Source: Combretum micranthum (lineage: Eukaryota; Streptophyta; Magnoliopsida; Myrtales; Combretaceae). Taken from it: DNA of 64,000 bases. Below the pieces are notes generated by a model. The model did not search any database. It was not told the DNA's origin and saw nothing but the letters and a program-made list of their open reading frames with translations. Position 1 is the stretch's first letter; every line of letters starts with the position of its first letter. Shown here piece after piece: positions 1 through 11,739 of the stretch. The position numbers were made by a program, and so were the translations under genes. Location: positions 1 through 64,000 of the forward strand of contig JAMXBD010004289.1 in NCBI GenBank assembly GCA_024138025.1, in the 5' to 3' direction.

Positions 1-1739
1 TTCTAGCCTAAAAGCATATACAACAAGCAAGTAAGATCGTACCTGAATAACTTTCAAGAACAGGGCTCTGATTCACCAAAACCCCAATCACATAAATAGA
101 AAAGATTTCGATACATACATATTCTATAAAATAAACCAATTCAAACATCCCCTAAAACCTTAATCGCAATGAATATTATTTCCACACCTTTCTCCTTGAT
201 TGAAATATAAAAATTCTCCAAAAGAATAGATCTCCTCAACAATCCCTTGAAACCCTATAATTCCATTCAATACAAATAAATCCTAAATTAACAATATCAT
301 ATCTATAATCATAAGGGTTAAGAACATTCAAACTTACCTAGAATTTATTCTAATCACTATAATCCAAATCTCTAAGCAATGTAGGGCTTTTTTTCAATTT
401 CTCCTTCAAAACCAACAAAAACTCTAAGAAATTTGATAGTTCCTCTAAATCTAAAGAAAAAAGAGATTCATTTACCTTGATATGGACTTCTCAATCTCTT
501 TGGATGCTACGATCATGCGCAGAGAGGATTTTCTAGGTTTATGGATGTTTTTGAAGATAACACAAAGCTAGGTTATAAGGAAAATCATGAAAACTTCTCA
601 TCTCCCGAACGAGAAAGCCGGCAACGTACAAGAAAAGCCAGCAACGTATATCAAAGGCAGTGACGCAAATGCCAAAATTGGCGACCATTTTTTGTCGGAT
701 TGAATTTTTCAATTTTAACACTGGCTTCAACACCGGTGGAGCCACAAGCCATATGCTATTGGTATAGGATTTTAGACCGACGACATACTTAATCGGCTTA
801 CAGCTCTGAAAATCTATTTTAAATTACATCTTTGTCATTTGACAAAACAAATAACTTTATTTTAGGGTGAACTATAAAACCCTCTTATAATATATCAAAT
901 GATACTTTTACCCTTATTTATAAATTATTTATCCATATATAATAGATAACAAAGAACTTAACATAAAAACGATATACTGAATAAATAAATGTGTCAACAA
1001 AATTCCTCTGCTCTCAATCTTTAGCAGTTATTATTTTCGAACTTTTTTTTTTTTTTTTTCCCAACTCAGGGTGAGCACATTCAATCTAGTTGACTTAGTG
1101 AAAATTTGAAAATTTAAATTACCAACCAAATTAAAAATGCAGACAATAAGTGACAACAAATTAAAAGCATCTAGACTAAATTCTAAAAGAAAAAACTCTT
1201 GAGGATCAAGTCATTGCTATAACCCCCTAACAAGCCATTATATATTCTTTGCTTTAGTAAACTTACAATCTCCTATACCAGCAATCTATGGCATCTATTG
1301 TGATACATTTGTTCCAGATGATTTGCTTCTTATTTTTAATTACTAAGTTGGTAATCATATACTGGTTTGTGACCTCTACTGACAACTAACTTTAAGGTGG
1401 ACTGACTTGATGGTGATAAAGTTAGTTTTTCTTGCTTGCTAGCATAGTTACACCTATATGACAATCATCTTCATATCCAACCAGCTTTATCCTACTTGCA
1501 AAAAATAGACAACAATAAAATAAATTGCAATAAGTAAAAGATAAGAGATTGTAAAAGATCATTTTGGTAGTTAAGTTCTAGCTCAATTTAATATCATGGC
1601 TGATCTTTGGGCTAGTGATAGGGCCTAGAAGACAGATCTAATAAGGATGTCATAGAGATTGGCTTGGTAAGCTAATAACAAGAATCGTTAGACCGATTTA
1701 TTCCACTCTTGACCTAATTCGGATTTCTTGTGCATGAAA
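1..1739. other. Gene-free AT-rich left flank
   Basis: No convincing coding sequence on either strand. At 600-790 there are several GCCGGC/CCGGC-like words resembling those in the Athila U3 arrays. On the minus strand, downstream of them, lie two motifs resembling plant 5' splice sites: ATCAAG/GTAAAT near 476 and TTCTAG/GTAAGT near 337. That order (GC-rich array, leader, donor) resembles the R/U5 part of the LTRs further right, so this may be a decayed minus-oriented LTR. I found no LTR terminus, PBS or PPT to prove it. A poly-T run lies near 1044-1060. Confidence 0.4.
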
Positions 1740-2785
1740 AGTAAACTTTTAAAATTATCTCTCTAGGCTAATTTGTGGTTTATTTGGCTAAAATAGGGAT
1801 TATACAGAACAAAATAAACCTATTTTTATTTCATATTAAAGATAGACTATTTAATAAGAAATGAACTCCTTTTATATTATAAAAACCTTCGTTCTATTCT
1901 AGCCCATATCTAAAGCCCATGCCCATATACATAAAAGAAGGATCGATTATGGTTGTTAGATTTATGAAGAGATTCAATGGTCGTTGGCGGTACTTCATCT
2001 CGCCATTCATCTATAAAATCATCCAATGGCTATCATCAACCTCCAACATATGTAAAGAAGAGCTTTTTCTCTCATTTAGGTATGGGTTATATGTATTGCT
2101 AAGATTGAGAGTAACATGAAAACTCTAACGAAACAACTCTAAAGAGAATCAAAGTAACTATTCGCAAAGAGAGAGTCAAGAACGGTCGAATCTATCTAAT
2201 TTGATGACTGATAGGGTTACTGCAACTATACGATCACATGGGATAAACATAGCAGTCAACTTGAGAGAAGTCTTAAATTGATACGTGTACAAATATCGTA
2301 AAAAGAAGCATGGGAGGAGGAATAGCAAACTGGTTTCTCGAGTGTGCGAGGATGAAAAAAGATCAAATTGAATATTCAACCGTTCTTGACTCATTCTTCG
2401 CGAAGTTGTTGCTTAGATTCTTTCTAAAGTTATTCGGTAGAGTTTCTATGTTACTCTCAATCTTAGCAATACGTAGAAATTTGACTTGAATGAGAAAAGC
2501 ATCCTCCTATTTATAGATGTTGGAAGTTGATACTAGCCTTTAGATTGTTTCTAAGGATCTGATGGTTGAGATTGAAGCCTTCTTTCTTCAGTAATAGGCT
2601 AGGCTTACAAATGAGCTAGAAAGAACTTAAGGGCTTTGATAATATAAAAGAAGCCTATTATTGATTTACAATGGCCTATTTTCAATATAAAATGGCTTCA
2701 GGCTTATTTTAGTCATATAAAACCCAAAGTAACCTAGGAAGATATTGTAGGTCTCGAAAAGCTAACAAAAGCGAGGGTGGGTGTT
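1740..2785. repeat. Large imperfect inverted repeat (foldback)
   Basis: About 1.05 kb that folds back on itself. The left arm (about 1740-2205) matches the reverse complement of the right arm (about 2355-2785) over most of its length, with a loop of about 150 bp. The best-matching part is 2092-2200 against 2345-2471, anchored by GTATTGCTAAGATTGAGAGT at 2094 and its complement ending near 2471. The right arm read on the minus strand contains CTATAAATAGGAGG, a good TATA box, and the left arm has a decayed version. The arms may be two head-to-head LTRs or promoters, or a foldback transposon. No terminal target duplication was identified. Confidence 0.75.
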
Positions 2786-3479
2786 GGGGTGTTGGGAATG
2801 AATTGTTAGACTAAAAACTTTTTCTACAAACCAATAACAATTTCGCAAGCATGATTAAAAAAAAACTTTATCTTTTGTTCCCTTTTTTAAATGCACGCTA
2901 TAAATAGATAATAAATAGAAAAAATAAAGTGCACAAAAGTAAAGAGACAATCGATTTATAGAGGTTCCTGCTTATGATTAGTCCTTCTTTCAGCTCCATT
3001 GCTGGGATCTGTATTCTATACTGGTTTTTACTAATCCAATAGCAAAGAAGAATTAATAATCACCAATAGCTCTTGCTTTGTCTTCTTCTACTTACAATTT
3101 GGCTAAACACAAAACACAACACTTTGTAATCTAACTTCAAGCTAAAAAAGAAAAAATAAAAACATGGCAAGAGAAAATGTATGATCTCTAAGTTAAGCTC
3201 AAAAAGTACAAGAATGAACAGTACTTGTAGTGTCTATTCAAGTCTATATGCTTGCTTAGAAAACTTTTGCTTTTTGTCACGATAGAAAATTTTGATTGAT
3301 TCTTCTCTTTCTTTCTTCAGGATGTTGGATATATATATATATATATATATAAAATCCTCATTTTGATTTAACTTCTTCAAATATTAAAAAAAAAATATTC
3401 TAACGGCTTGAATAATCCTTAGATAACATTGTTATCCCTAAAAAAAGGGATACTATCATCTTGTCATGGACGGAATTAA
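2786..3479. other. Gene-free stretch with (TA)n microsatellite
   Basis: No ORF of note. It contains a (TA)n run at about 3329-3350. The stretch near 2940-2970 (cgatttatagaggttc) resembles a motif I associate with Ty1/copia LTRs, but no LTR boundaries, PBS or PPT could be found. Confidence 0.3.
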
Positions 3480-3907
3480 GGGAATTCTCACTAAGCTAGT
3501 GTAGCTTAAACCCCTATAGTTGTTTAAATGATAGTTTACTCTCAAAGTGGGGACTGGATTGGTTGGAGCCGGGAATGACTTCGGGATTTTGGCAAAGGAA
3601 ACGAATGTTTGAATTAACAACTAGTTTTTATGATTTGTCTTGTGATAGTTTATAAGGAAGTCTGGATGAATGTAATTGAAGTTGAATTATTTGTATTTTG
3701 AAGTATAATGTTTGTATCGAAAGTATAGTAGATTTATTTCCTTTAATTGTTACTTAATTGTAACATAAAAAGTATCATTCCGAAGTGTCTCCTTTATGTG
3801 TAGATGCCTTGTACATAGTATGGAATCTTCGCGTGACTGAGGTGGTCATTCTTAGGCTTTAATGTTGTGACGGACTGCCATGTTTAGGGTAACCCTTCGG
3901 CGTGGCA
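3480..3907 (+). mobile_element. Tekay-like LTR fragment, U5 end (C')
   Basis: Plus-oriented 3' end of a Tekay-type LTR. It starts near the conserved block CTCACTAAGCTAGTgtAGCTTA (3490), which occurs about 400 nt from the U5 end in the LTRs of B, C, E and F. It ends with TTTAGGGTaacccttcGGCGTGGCA, matching the terminal TTTAGGGTACCCCnnGGGGCGTGACA of the others. The last 130 bp resemble the reverse complement of solo LTR F most closely. No PBS follows, so it is not a 5' LTR of a plus-strand element. The start of this LTR was not found. Confidence 0.65.
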
Positions 3908-5363
3908 ACAACTAAGGTTTTCGAATTTTACATTGTTGGAGCGATATGAACGTTTGAGCTTAGATCCAGAGTTAGTTCCGATCCTAAATTAATAGAAAGT
4001 ATTTAGATTAAAGCTCAATACTTAAACAACTTAAAGGAATTTGTCTTACCTTGTTTCCCCTTAATTTGAGTTTCAAGCTAAGGTTTAATGGATTTTGTTG
4101 TTTGTTTTTGGTATTGTTTGTGTTGGTCGTGTGTGTTTGGTGGCTGTTAGGAAGCACGAATTTGAGAGCTCTAGAAGTTATTTGATTGAAGTAAAGTTTG
4201 TTTTTATGTTCATTATGGCGACATATATATAGAAGATGAAGGAGAAGGCACTACAAAAGGGTCTTCCAAGAGCAATGTCTCCACCGAAAATGCAAATTAC
4301 ATTACAAATCCTAGTGCATTTAATAACCTTGGCTGACTTGGGAGCTCCTAATTGGTTTGTACATATTTTATCTTGACTCTTAGTTGCATTTGTTAACTCA
4401 AATTGGATTGATTTCGGCTGAGGATAATTGATAGAATTTCAGCCACATATTTGCTCCATTTGCACCAAAAATTTGAGAAAATAATATATACTAATATTTA
4501 GTTAGTTAATTATCTTAGTTTTAGGATAGTTTAATAAGTTAAACGGGTACAAATTAGCTAATATTTAAGAGTTTTTGTACAAAAATATTTTTATAGGATT
4601 CTACAAAATTTTTAGTTTATCAAACAATACAACTTTAAGTTTTAAATTTATGCGATTAATTGTTTTTAGAATTTTATCTCCCGGGATTAGGTTTTCCTAA
4701 GCTTATTAGGTCAATTTTTGTTTTAGGCTCCAATAGCTTAAGAAAACCCTAATTAGAATAATGGTGATTCAATTATTATTTGAAGTCTACATCTTTAGTT
4801 ATACATCTGTTTATGTATTTATAATTCTAACGGTTTATCTTTAGGTTATCATTTCCTATCTATAAGGATAGTTGGTTAGATACTCGATATCGCTTTTGAT
4901 ATACAACCTAAATTATCTATATATCTTCAGTTTTTGATACCTACTATGAAATCTTATTAGTAGTGTTTAATACTATCTAGGAATCTTGAATTTAGGGTTT
5001 AAATCCATGTATAAGCTCATTACTACTCATTGTTTTAATCTCAAGTCATTGTTGAGTTAAATAGTAGTCATTTAATATCTATATTTATATTTTTCTATTT
5101 AATCTATTTGTATGACAAGTTTCGGGGTTTGAAAATTTGGGTTTCCTTTAATCATATCTTGAATTATTAGTTTAAGATACGAAATCTCGTTCTTGGTATC
5201 ATTTAGGGTTAAAGAAGTTTTTTATTTGATTTTTAGATCCTAATCCAGCCAGATTCAAGTTATGGATCTATTTTTAGGTTTTTATTGGATTTTAGGTTTA
5301 CTAACTAATTCATACTTTCTATTTAGAGTCGTGTATTAGCGTGAAAAATTTATGGGGTTTACA
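3908..5363 (-). repeat. Element A 3' LTR, partial (U3 side)
   Basis: The inner end is clear: ...TTATGGGGTTTACA at 5363 abuts a polypyrimidine tract, exactly like the inner end of B's left LTR. Read on the minus strand it starts TGTAAACCCC, has a TATA box (CTATATATATGTC, 4223-4231) and, about 180 nt downstream, a splice-donor-like ACAAG/GTAAGA with the junction at 4050/4049. The part that should hold most of U5 and the terminal TGTCACG is missing: at 3907 the sequence changes to the plus-oriented LTR fragment. Confidence 0.65.
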
Positions 5364-5380
5364 TTCTCCCCCTCCCTTAA
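5364..5380 (-). other. Element A polypurine tract
   Basis: Directly inside the 3' LTR the plus strand reads ttctccccctccctt, a purine tract on the coding strand, followed by aaaataagctttgtcc. B has the same arrangement (acctccccacctt ... aaagttttgtcc). This is the expected primer for plus-strand DNA synthesis. Confidence 0.8.
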
Positions 5381-5411
5381 AATAAGCTTTGTCCTTAAAG
5401 CTTGTGTGCAT

Positions 5412-6770
5412 ACATGAATTCTCAAACAGATGTGGGTAGTTTTTCTTGATCTCCTCTTCCAGCTGCCATGTTATCTCTTCAGTTTGGAGATCCCACAATA
5501 CTTTGACATAGTTGATTTCTTCATTTCTGAGAACTTACACTTTTCTGTCCAATATTCTAGCAGGATGCTTTTCGTAAGTCAAATTCTCCTTCAAATCAAT
5601 TGGTTCCAACTCGACTCTCTTATCTGGATCCGATACATATTTTCTTAGTATCGATACATGAAAAACATTATGTATACCAGAAAAATTGGGTGGCAATGTA
5701 AGACGGTATGCCAAATTCCCAACTCGTTCCAATATCTCAAATGGTCTGATATATCTAGGACTCAACTTTCCTTTTGTTTGTCGATTACGAAGGCTTTTGA
5801 TTGGACTTATCTTTAAGTAGACATGTTCTCCTTCATTAAATTCCAATTCTCTTCTTTTCAAGTCTACCAAGCTCTTTTGTCTATCATGAGCTTCTTTCAT
5901 TCTTTGCTTTATTACTGAAACCTTGTCAGTTGTTTCCTAAACCAATTCAAGTCCAACTAATACTCTTTCAAGTTATCCTAGAATAATGGTGATCGACACT
6001 TTCTACCATATAAGGCTTCATAGGGTGGCATCCCTATACTTGAATGGTAACTGTTATTGTATGCAAATTCTACTAGTGGTAAATGTTGATCCTAATGTCC
6101 TTTGAACTCTAGAATACATGATCTTAACATATCCTCCAGTGCCTGAATGGTCCTTTCTGTTTGTCCATCAGTTTGAGGATGATAAGTTGTACTAAATTTC
6201 AATTGGTTCCCAATGCTTTTTGCAATCCTTGCCAGAATCTGGAAACAAACCGTGGATCTCGATTTGATACTATACTAACAGGTACACCATGCAATCTCAC
6301 AATTTCCTTCAAATACAATCGTGCCAACTTTCCCAAGGGTAGGTCATATTGATTGATAAGAAATGGGCCGACTTAGTGAGTCTATCCACAATAACCCAAA
6401 CAGCATCATGGCCTGTATTTGTCTTAGGTAATGAACATACAAAATCCATAGAAATTTGATCCCATTTCCATTCGGGAATTGGCAATGGTTTCAACAATCC
6501 ACCAAGCCTTTATCCTTCGACATACATCACACTTAGCAACAAATTCTGCAATATCCTTTTTCATTCCACTCCACCAATATGCACTTTTCAACTCTTGGTA
6601 TGTCTTTGTTTCTCCTGGATGCATAGAATATCCATAATAATGTGCTTCGTGCATTAATTCCTTCCTCAAGCTTTCATTATGTGGCACACATAATCTTTTG
6701 TTCATTCTTAATACTTCTTCATCATCCACATGAAAATCCTTGTATTTTCCTTGGGATATTCCTCGTGTAA
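5412..6770 (-). pseudogene. Element A integrase and chromodomain (broken)
   Basis: Domains in order on the minus strand. The zinc-binding H2C2 region (HEAHYYGYSMHPGETK, then CDVCRRIK) is at about 6510-6670. The core begins with WDQISMDFV (first catalytic Asp) near 6440. The second Asp region reads SNRDPRF at about 6255, where the family has SDRDPRF, so the catalytic Asp is Asn (a G-to-A change). After a frameshift comes HPQTDGQTERTIQ (catalytic Glu) near 6160. The C-terminal region (LSPRYIRPFEILERVG) and a chromodomain-like tail (EINYVKVLWDLQTEEITW) lie at 5415-5900 with one stop between them. Integration should be impossible from this copy. In chromoviruses the chromodomain is thought to direct insertion to heterochromatin. 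Confidence 0.85.
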
Positions 6771-6813
6771 TCTCTTGGATTTCAATATCCTCTTTCTGAG
6801 CTTCCTTAATTTG

Positions 6814-8080
6814 TTAGAGTAAAGTAGGTTCCAAAATTAAGTTTCCTAATTCAGCTTCTAAACCTTGCATTGAAAACTCCAAGTTTAATCTCTCAAATTT
6901 CTTGATGAGTTCTTTTTGCTCCGTCAATATTGAGGCTACTTCTCCATAATTCTTAAGACTTAATGCATCAGCCACATCATTCACTTTGCTAGGATGATAG
7001 TTGATAGTGAGATCATAATCTTTAATCAATTCCTACTATCATCTTTGTCTCATGTTCAACTCCTTTTGTGTAAATATATACTTCAAACTCTTGTGATCCG
7101 TATATATTTTACATTTTTGTCCATACAAATAACGATTCCAAATCTTAAGTGCAAATACAATAGTAGCTAACTCCAAATCGTGAGTGGGGTAATTCATCTC
7201 ATGCGGTTTTAACTGACTAGAGGCATATGTTATTACCTTCCCGTTTTGCATCAACACACGTCCTAAACCATTTATAGATACATCACTGTAGACAATATAT
7301 AGATCCTTGTCAGTAGGCAGAATCAATATTGGTGCCGATACTAATCTCTTTTTTAGTTCTTGGAAACTTTGTTTACGTTGATCATTCCACTCAAATTTCT
7401 CATTCTTCCTAGTTAATTATGTTAGGGGTCATGCAATTTTTAAGAAATCTTTCACAAATTTTTGATAATATCCTACTAATCCCAAGAAACTCCTAACTTC
7501 TGTAATAGTTTCAGGTCTTTTCCATTCTACAATAGCTTCAACTTTTGCAGGATCAATCAATCTTCCTTCTCTGGAAATAATATGTCTAAGGAATGATATA
7601 TTTCTAAGCCAAAATTCGCATCTAAATAGTTTGTCATACAACTTATTCTCTCTCAGTATCTGTAACATACTTCTCAACTGCTCATCATGTTGCTTTTCAG
7701 TAGACAAATATACTAGTATATCATCTATGAAAACAATCACACAGATATCTAACAAAGGTCTAAAGATACGGTTCATCAGGTCCATGAAAACTGCAGGTGC
7801 ATTAGTTAGTCTAAATGGCATGACCAAAAATTCATAATGACCATACCTAGTTTAGAATGCAGTCTTTGGTACATCCTCTATCTTAATTCGGATTTGATGA
7901 TATCCTGATTTTAAATCAATTCGAGAAAATACCTTTGCTCCTTTCAATTGATCAAAGAGATTATCGATTCTGGGTAAAGGATATTTGTTCTTGATAGTCA
8001 CTCTATTTAATTCTTTGTAATCAATACAGAGTCTCATTGAACCATCTTTCTTCTTAACAAAAAATACTGGTGCTCCCTAA
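6814..8080 (-). pseudogene. Element A reverse transcriptase and RNase H (broken)
   Basis: RT copies element RNA into cDNA and RNase H removes the RNA. RT motifs seen: [20 protein letters not shown] (about 7980-8037), [11 protein letters not shown], then after an in-frame stop at about 7850, [19 protein letters not shown] and the catalytic VFIDDILVY (about 7720). RNase H has [15 protein letters not shown] (about 7285), [20 protein letters not shown] and [18 protein letters not shown]. The connection domain follows to 6814. Stops near 7850 and 7428 and breaks between RT and RNase H split the frame. The active-site FIDD is preserved. Confidence 0.88.
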
Positions 8081-8790
8081 GGTGAAACATTAGGACTGAT
8101 AAATACTTTATCCAACAATTCTTGCAATTGCACCTTTAATTCTTTCAATTCTACAAGTGCCATGCGATACGGAGCTTTTGATACTAGTTCTGTTCCAGGT
8201 ATCAAATCAATTGAAAATTCCACTTCTCTATGTGGGGGTAATCCCGGTAATTTGTTTGGAAATACATCTGGATATTTATACACTTTTCTGATAATATGAA
8301 TATCTAATGCTTTGGATTCACCCTCGGTTGTTCCAAGAATACACCTGTTTAACTCCATATCTTCTTCATTTTCCACTTCAATTGTTGTTATCCTAGTTCC
8401 GACTCTTTTGAGTATCTCACCCCTATAATCCTTTCTTTCTCCTTGATTATTGACAAAAGATATCATTTTGAGACGACAATCAACTTTCGCTTTTACAGTA
8501 GTTAACCAGGTCATACCCAGAATAATATCATATTTTTGCATATCTATCATGATTAAATCAGCAATCGATTCCTGATTTCTAATCTTTAATGGACAACTCT
8601 TTATCATCTCCCGTGTTATCACTAAGTCTCCTGTTGGCATAGTAATTCTCAATTCTTTACTCATGGTTTCAGTTGGTAATCCTACACGCCTTGCTAATCC
8701 AGTATTTACGAAAGAATGCGTTGCTCCCGTGTCAAACAAAGCATACACAGTTTGATCCCTTACTTGAATTGATCTTATTTATCATTTATT
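8077..8790 (-). pseudogene. Element A protease and RT N-terminus
   Basis: Aspartic protease that would cut Gag-Pol. The active-site triad is visible as ALFDTGATHSF (about 8720-8748), with the second-half motif YDIILGMTWL at about 8520. The same open stretch of 223 codons continues through a linker to PGLPPHREVEFSIDLIPGTE and the start of RT. It is the longest open reading frame left in element A. The stop near 8080 separates it from the RT core. Confidence 0.85.
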
Positions 8791-8829
8791 AAATTCATGT
8801 TATTTTCAATTCATAAGGGCTTCTATTGT

Positions 8830-10290
8830 TCATTTAATCGTGGTTGTGTCTAATAACTTTAAATAAACAAATATGTAACTACATATCTGCAATGAGACCA
8901 TAATCATCAGGGTCAACTTCTTCCCATAATTTTCTTCATCTTCCTCTTCCATCTCTACATCCTCAACAGGATTTCCATACATAGCAAAGACTCTAGTTGT
9001 TGTACTAGCTTTACTGGTATTGGCATTTCCGTTTTTCAGTCCTGCGACTCCAATCATTCCTCTAGGTTGTGAAGATCTAGCTACTGTATTCACTTTTCTG
9101 TGGACAGTTAGTTGATATATGGCCAATTTTGTTACATACAAAACAAGTTGTAATTTTTCTTTTGGACAATTTTTTGCCATGTGCTCACTTTCTCCACAAT
9201 AGTAACATTTGTGTTGCAATTGTGGACACTCCCTTGGATAATGAGAACCCTTACATTTCCAACATGTAACATTATTCTTCCCAATTACTCTTTCTTTGTT
9301 CACACTGAAAGGTTCGAAAAATTTAATCTTCTTCGGCACAGGACTTGCCATAGAACCATCATATGTTCTTTTCCCAAAATTGGTCCCTTCTTCTTATACC
9401 TTTCAATTTCACATCTCCTTGCTCGTTTAATGATTCGAGCTTTTTCTATCATAGTTGCAACGTTATCGACTTCAAATTCAGCAAGTCTTCTCTAAAAATG
9501 AGGTTCTAATCCAGCCATGAAAGTCTGTCTCTTTAGCTCATCACTGTCCCGATAAGCATCTGGAGCAAACTATAACAACCAATTGAACTCATGTTCATAC
9601 TCATTAATTGTCTTATTTCCTCGTATCAGATTCATCATATCAGTGCTACATTTTGCTTTTAGACTGCCTAGGAAATATTCCTTCAAAAATTCTCGTCTAA
9701 ACACTTCCTAAGTAACAAGTTGTGGCAAATTTTGTTGTTATGAGTTCCACCATATCCTTGCTCTTAATCTTATCAAATAAGTTCCATATGGTACCCTTAG
9801 AGCTTCAGGTACTTGGAAAACATCAAGGGATCGCTCAATCTGGGCTAGTCAGTCCTCAGCTTTTTTAGGCTTTCCAGGTAGTTCTTCAAAATACCTGTTG
9901 CATTTAATGAATTCTGGTAACAAGTTCCTCTGAGGATGTAAAGGTGGTGGTAGTGGCAATTCTTGTTCATATCGGGGCGGTCCTTGCACTTCGGCAGCAG
10001 ATTCATCAAGGTTCACTGGTCCATTTTCCTAAAATTGAACCGGTACAGTATGCCTTTCATTTCCTCTAGGAGTTGTTGGAGGCATTGCTGGCACCTCAGC
10101 AGGTGGTGCTACATTTGTTGCTTGCATATTTTGCAAAGCTTGCAAGATCAATACATTTTGTTGTTGGAAACTTTGTAAAACATCCTCTAATCGGTTTTGG
10201 GATGGTACAGAGGCATTTATTGGTGGATTTCCAGAGATCCTTGTGTTTCTACTTCGATTTCTCCTCTTGGCATTCTATTAACATTAAACA
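8830..10290 (-). pseudogene. Element A gag (broken)
   Basis: Nucleocapsid/capsid precursor. Read on the minus strand it begins near 10290 with a basic stretch (KRRNRSRNTR), has a Pro/Gln-rich section, then the gag core (FRREFLKEYF near 9690, KTINEYEHEFNWLL near 9600). The C-terminal part (8830-9351) is open and has two zinc knuckles: CWKCKGSHYPREC (CX2CX3HX4C) and CYYCGESEHMAKNC (CX2CX4HX4C). Stops replace Gln and Trp codons in several places, for example AED*LAQ near 9850 where B has EDWLAQ. The start is uncertain because no single ATG is in frame with the basic N-terminus. Confidence 0.8.
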
Positions 10291-10686
10291 TATTATTTAG
10301 ATTGGATCATAATTTATCTTTACTAAAAGACATTAAGGTCATTCATATATATATATATATATATATCACACATATATATACATAACCAAAATACACATGA
10401 ACTTCTCATGTGTTAGTGCATTATGTACATATAAAAAATGGCACTAATTCTATGCCTAGCTTCTACCACTAAAGTCATCATAAGATACATATACATCGCC
10501 CTACATACCACATGTTACACATACATGTACATCATCAAAAGTCTATCGATATCATACCTATCATGTCATCACTAATAGATAGTACAAACATCATCATCAT
10601 ATAATACTAGATCTGACTCAAAGGCTAGGATAAAGGAGACCTTTGCCCTTCTCCTAAAGACCTAACTGATGGTAATCGTCTTCTCC
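10291..10686. other. Spacer between gag and ORF0 in element A
   Basis: Non-coding spacer in the position of the ~0.5-kb spacers of B and E. It contains (TA)n runs at about 10346-10384. Confidence 0.5.
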
Positions 10687-11498
10687 CTAGGGACTGCTGT
10701 CACTAATATCGATCCTCGTATCTCTATCTCCTAGGGATGCCAGGGTCAGATCTGTATCCATCACATGGATGCCTCTAGGAGCAAGCCTTTGCTCACTCTC
10801 GGAACTAAGGTACATCTTTCTCAATCCACCCTCCATGTGCAGTCCCGATCCATCTAGCATAATTATAATTAGAGACATACTTTTCTGCCTCAATCCTTCG
10901 ACTCTTTCCTTCTCTTTCATCTAGCAACTCTGTTGTTACACTTCTTTTATGAACTGTAGTCTGAACCGACTCCTATACTACTCTATCATGCATAGAAGGG
11001 AGACGTAGGAACTCACCTGCTATCTCAGGTATAATGAGAGGCTTCCTCATCAATATACATCTGGAATGGTTACATCTTATCACCTATGCAAGCATCCAGT
11101 CATCATCATAGGCCGTGTCATCTCTCACCCGAATGTGATCATATCGAACATCATGAGCATAAATTGCCTCTCCTCCAATAGATTCCCAAACTCTAAAATT
11201 AGGAGGATCTGGTCTCACAGATCTAGATGAGACTACGAATGCTATGCTATCAATCTCCAGACCACCTCCCTTTTGAACTATCAACCTCTCGAATCTATAA
11301 AGTGTCTCTATAGTTGATCCATTATCTGGAAAGGCCCTCTCCATCAGAAATAACCTTCCTTTAAATAAAGGTTGTAATCCTCTTTTCCAAGTGCTGAGAA
11401 TCTCCTATAGGGTTTTGGTAATCCCACATAAATACAAATCCTCTACCAGGACTCACAATCTGCGTCTATAATCTGTCGGGGTCTCCTCTTCCTGCATA
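10687..11498 (-). pseudogene. Element A ORF0 (pre-gag conserved ORF, decayed)
   Basis: I do not recognise the product. It is the counterpart of ORF0 in B and E and lies between PBS and gag. An in-frame ATG is at 11497, directly after a TTTAG. The visible order is TDYRRRL, VEDLYLCGI, TWKRGLQ, IETLYRFERLIVQ and, at about 11150-11220, PPNFRVWESIGGEAIYAHD, which corresponds to PPDFRVWIPIGPLYMYAHD in E. The C-terminal part ends ISDSSP at 10687, similar to the Ser/Asp-rich ends of B and E. Stops and at least one frameshift interrupt it. That three divergent copies still align points to past selection on the protein. Confidence 0.6.
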
Positions 11499-11714
11499 CT
11501 AAATATCTCCCATCTAATATGACATGTAGTAGCATTAGTTTGCACACAACAAAATTTGCATGATTAATAATAATCACACATATTTTATTCCAAATTGTGC
11601 AATATAACTCTACCCATAACTATCCAACTATTACTAAAGGGTGCCAATTAGATCTAAACTTACTACATTTATCAATGTAATTTTTTCACATATTTATCTT
11701 TCTTATACCAGCAG

Positions 11715-11730
11715 CCACGCTCTGATACTG
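11715..11730 (-). other. Element A primer binding site (tRNA-Met)
   Basis: On the minus strand, 9 nt after the 5' LTR end, CAGTATCAGAGCGTGG differs by one base over the first 12 nt from TGGTATCAGAGC shifted to the same phase in B and E. That sequence is complementary to the 3' end of plant initiator tRNA-Met. The mutation fits the decayed state of A. Confidence 0.7.
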
Positions 11731-11739
11731 ACTTAAAGT

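Noticed and set aside
1..540. Host gene with introns on the minus strand
   Set aside because: Two donor-like sites are present but there is no coding exon with plausible composition between them.
10346..10384. Functional origin or scaffold attachment region
   Set aside because: A simple (TA)n run is enough to explain it.
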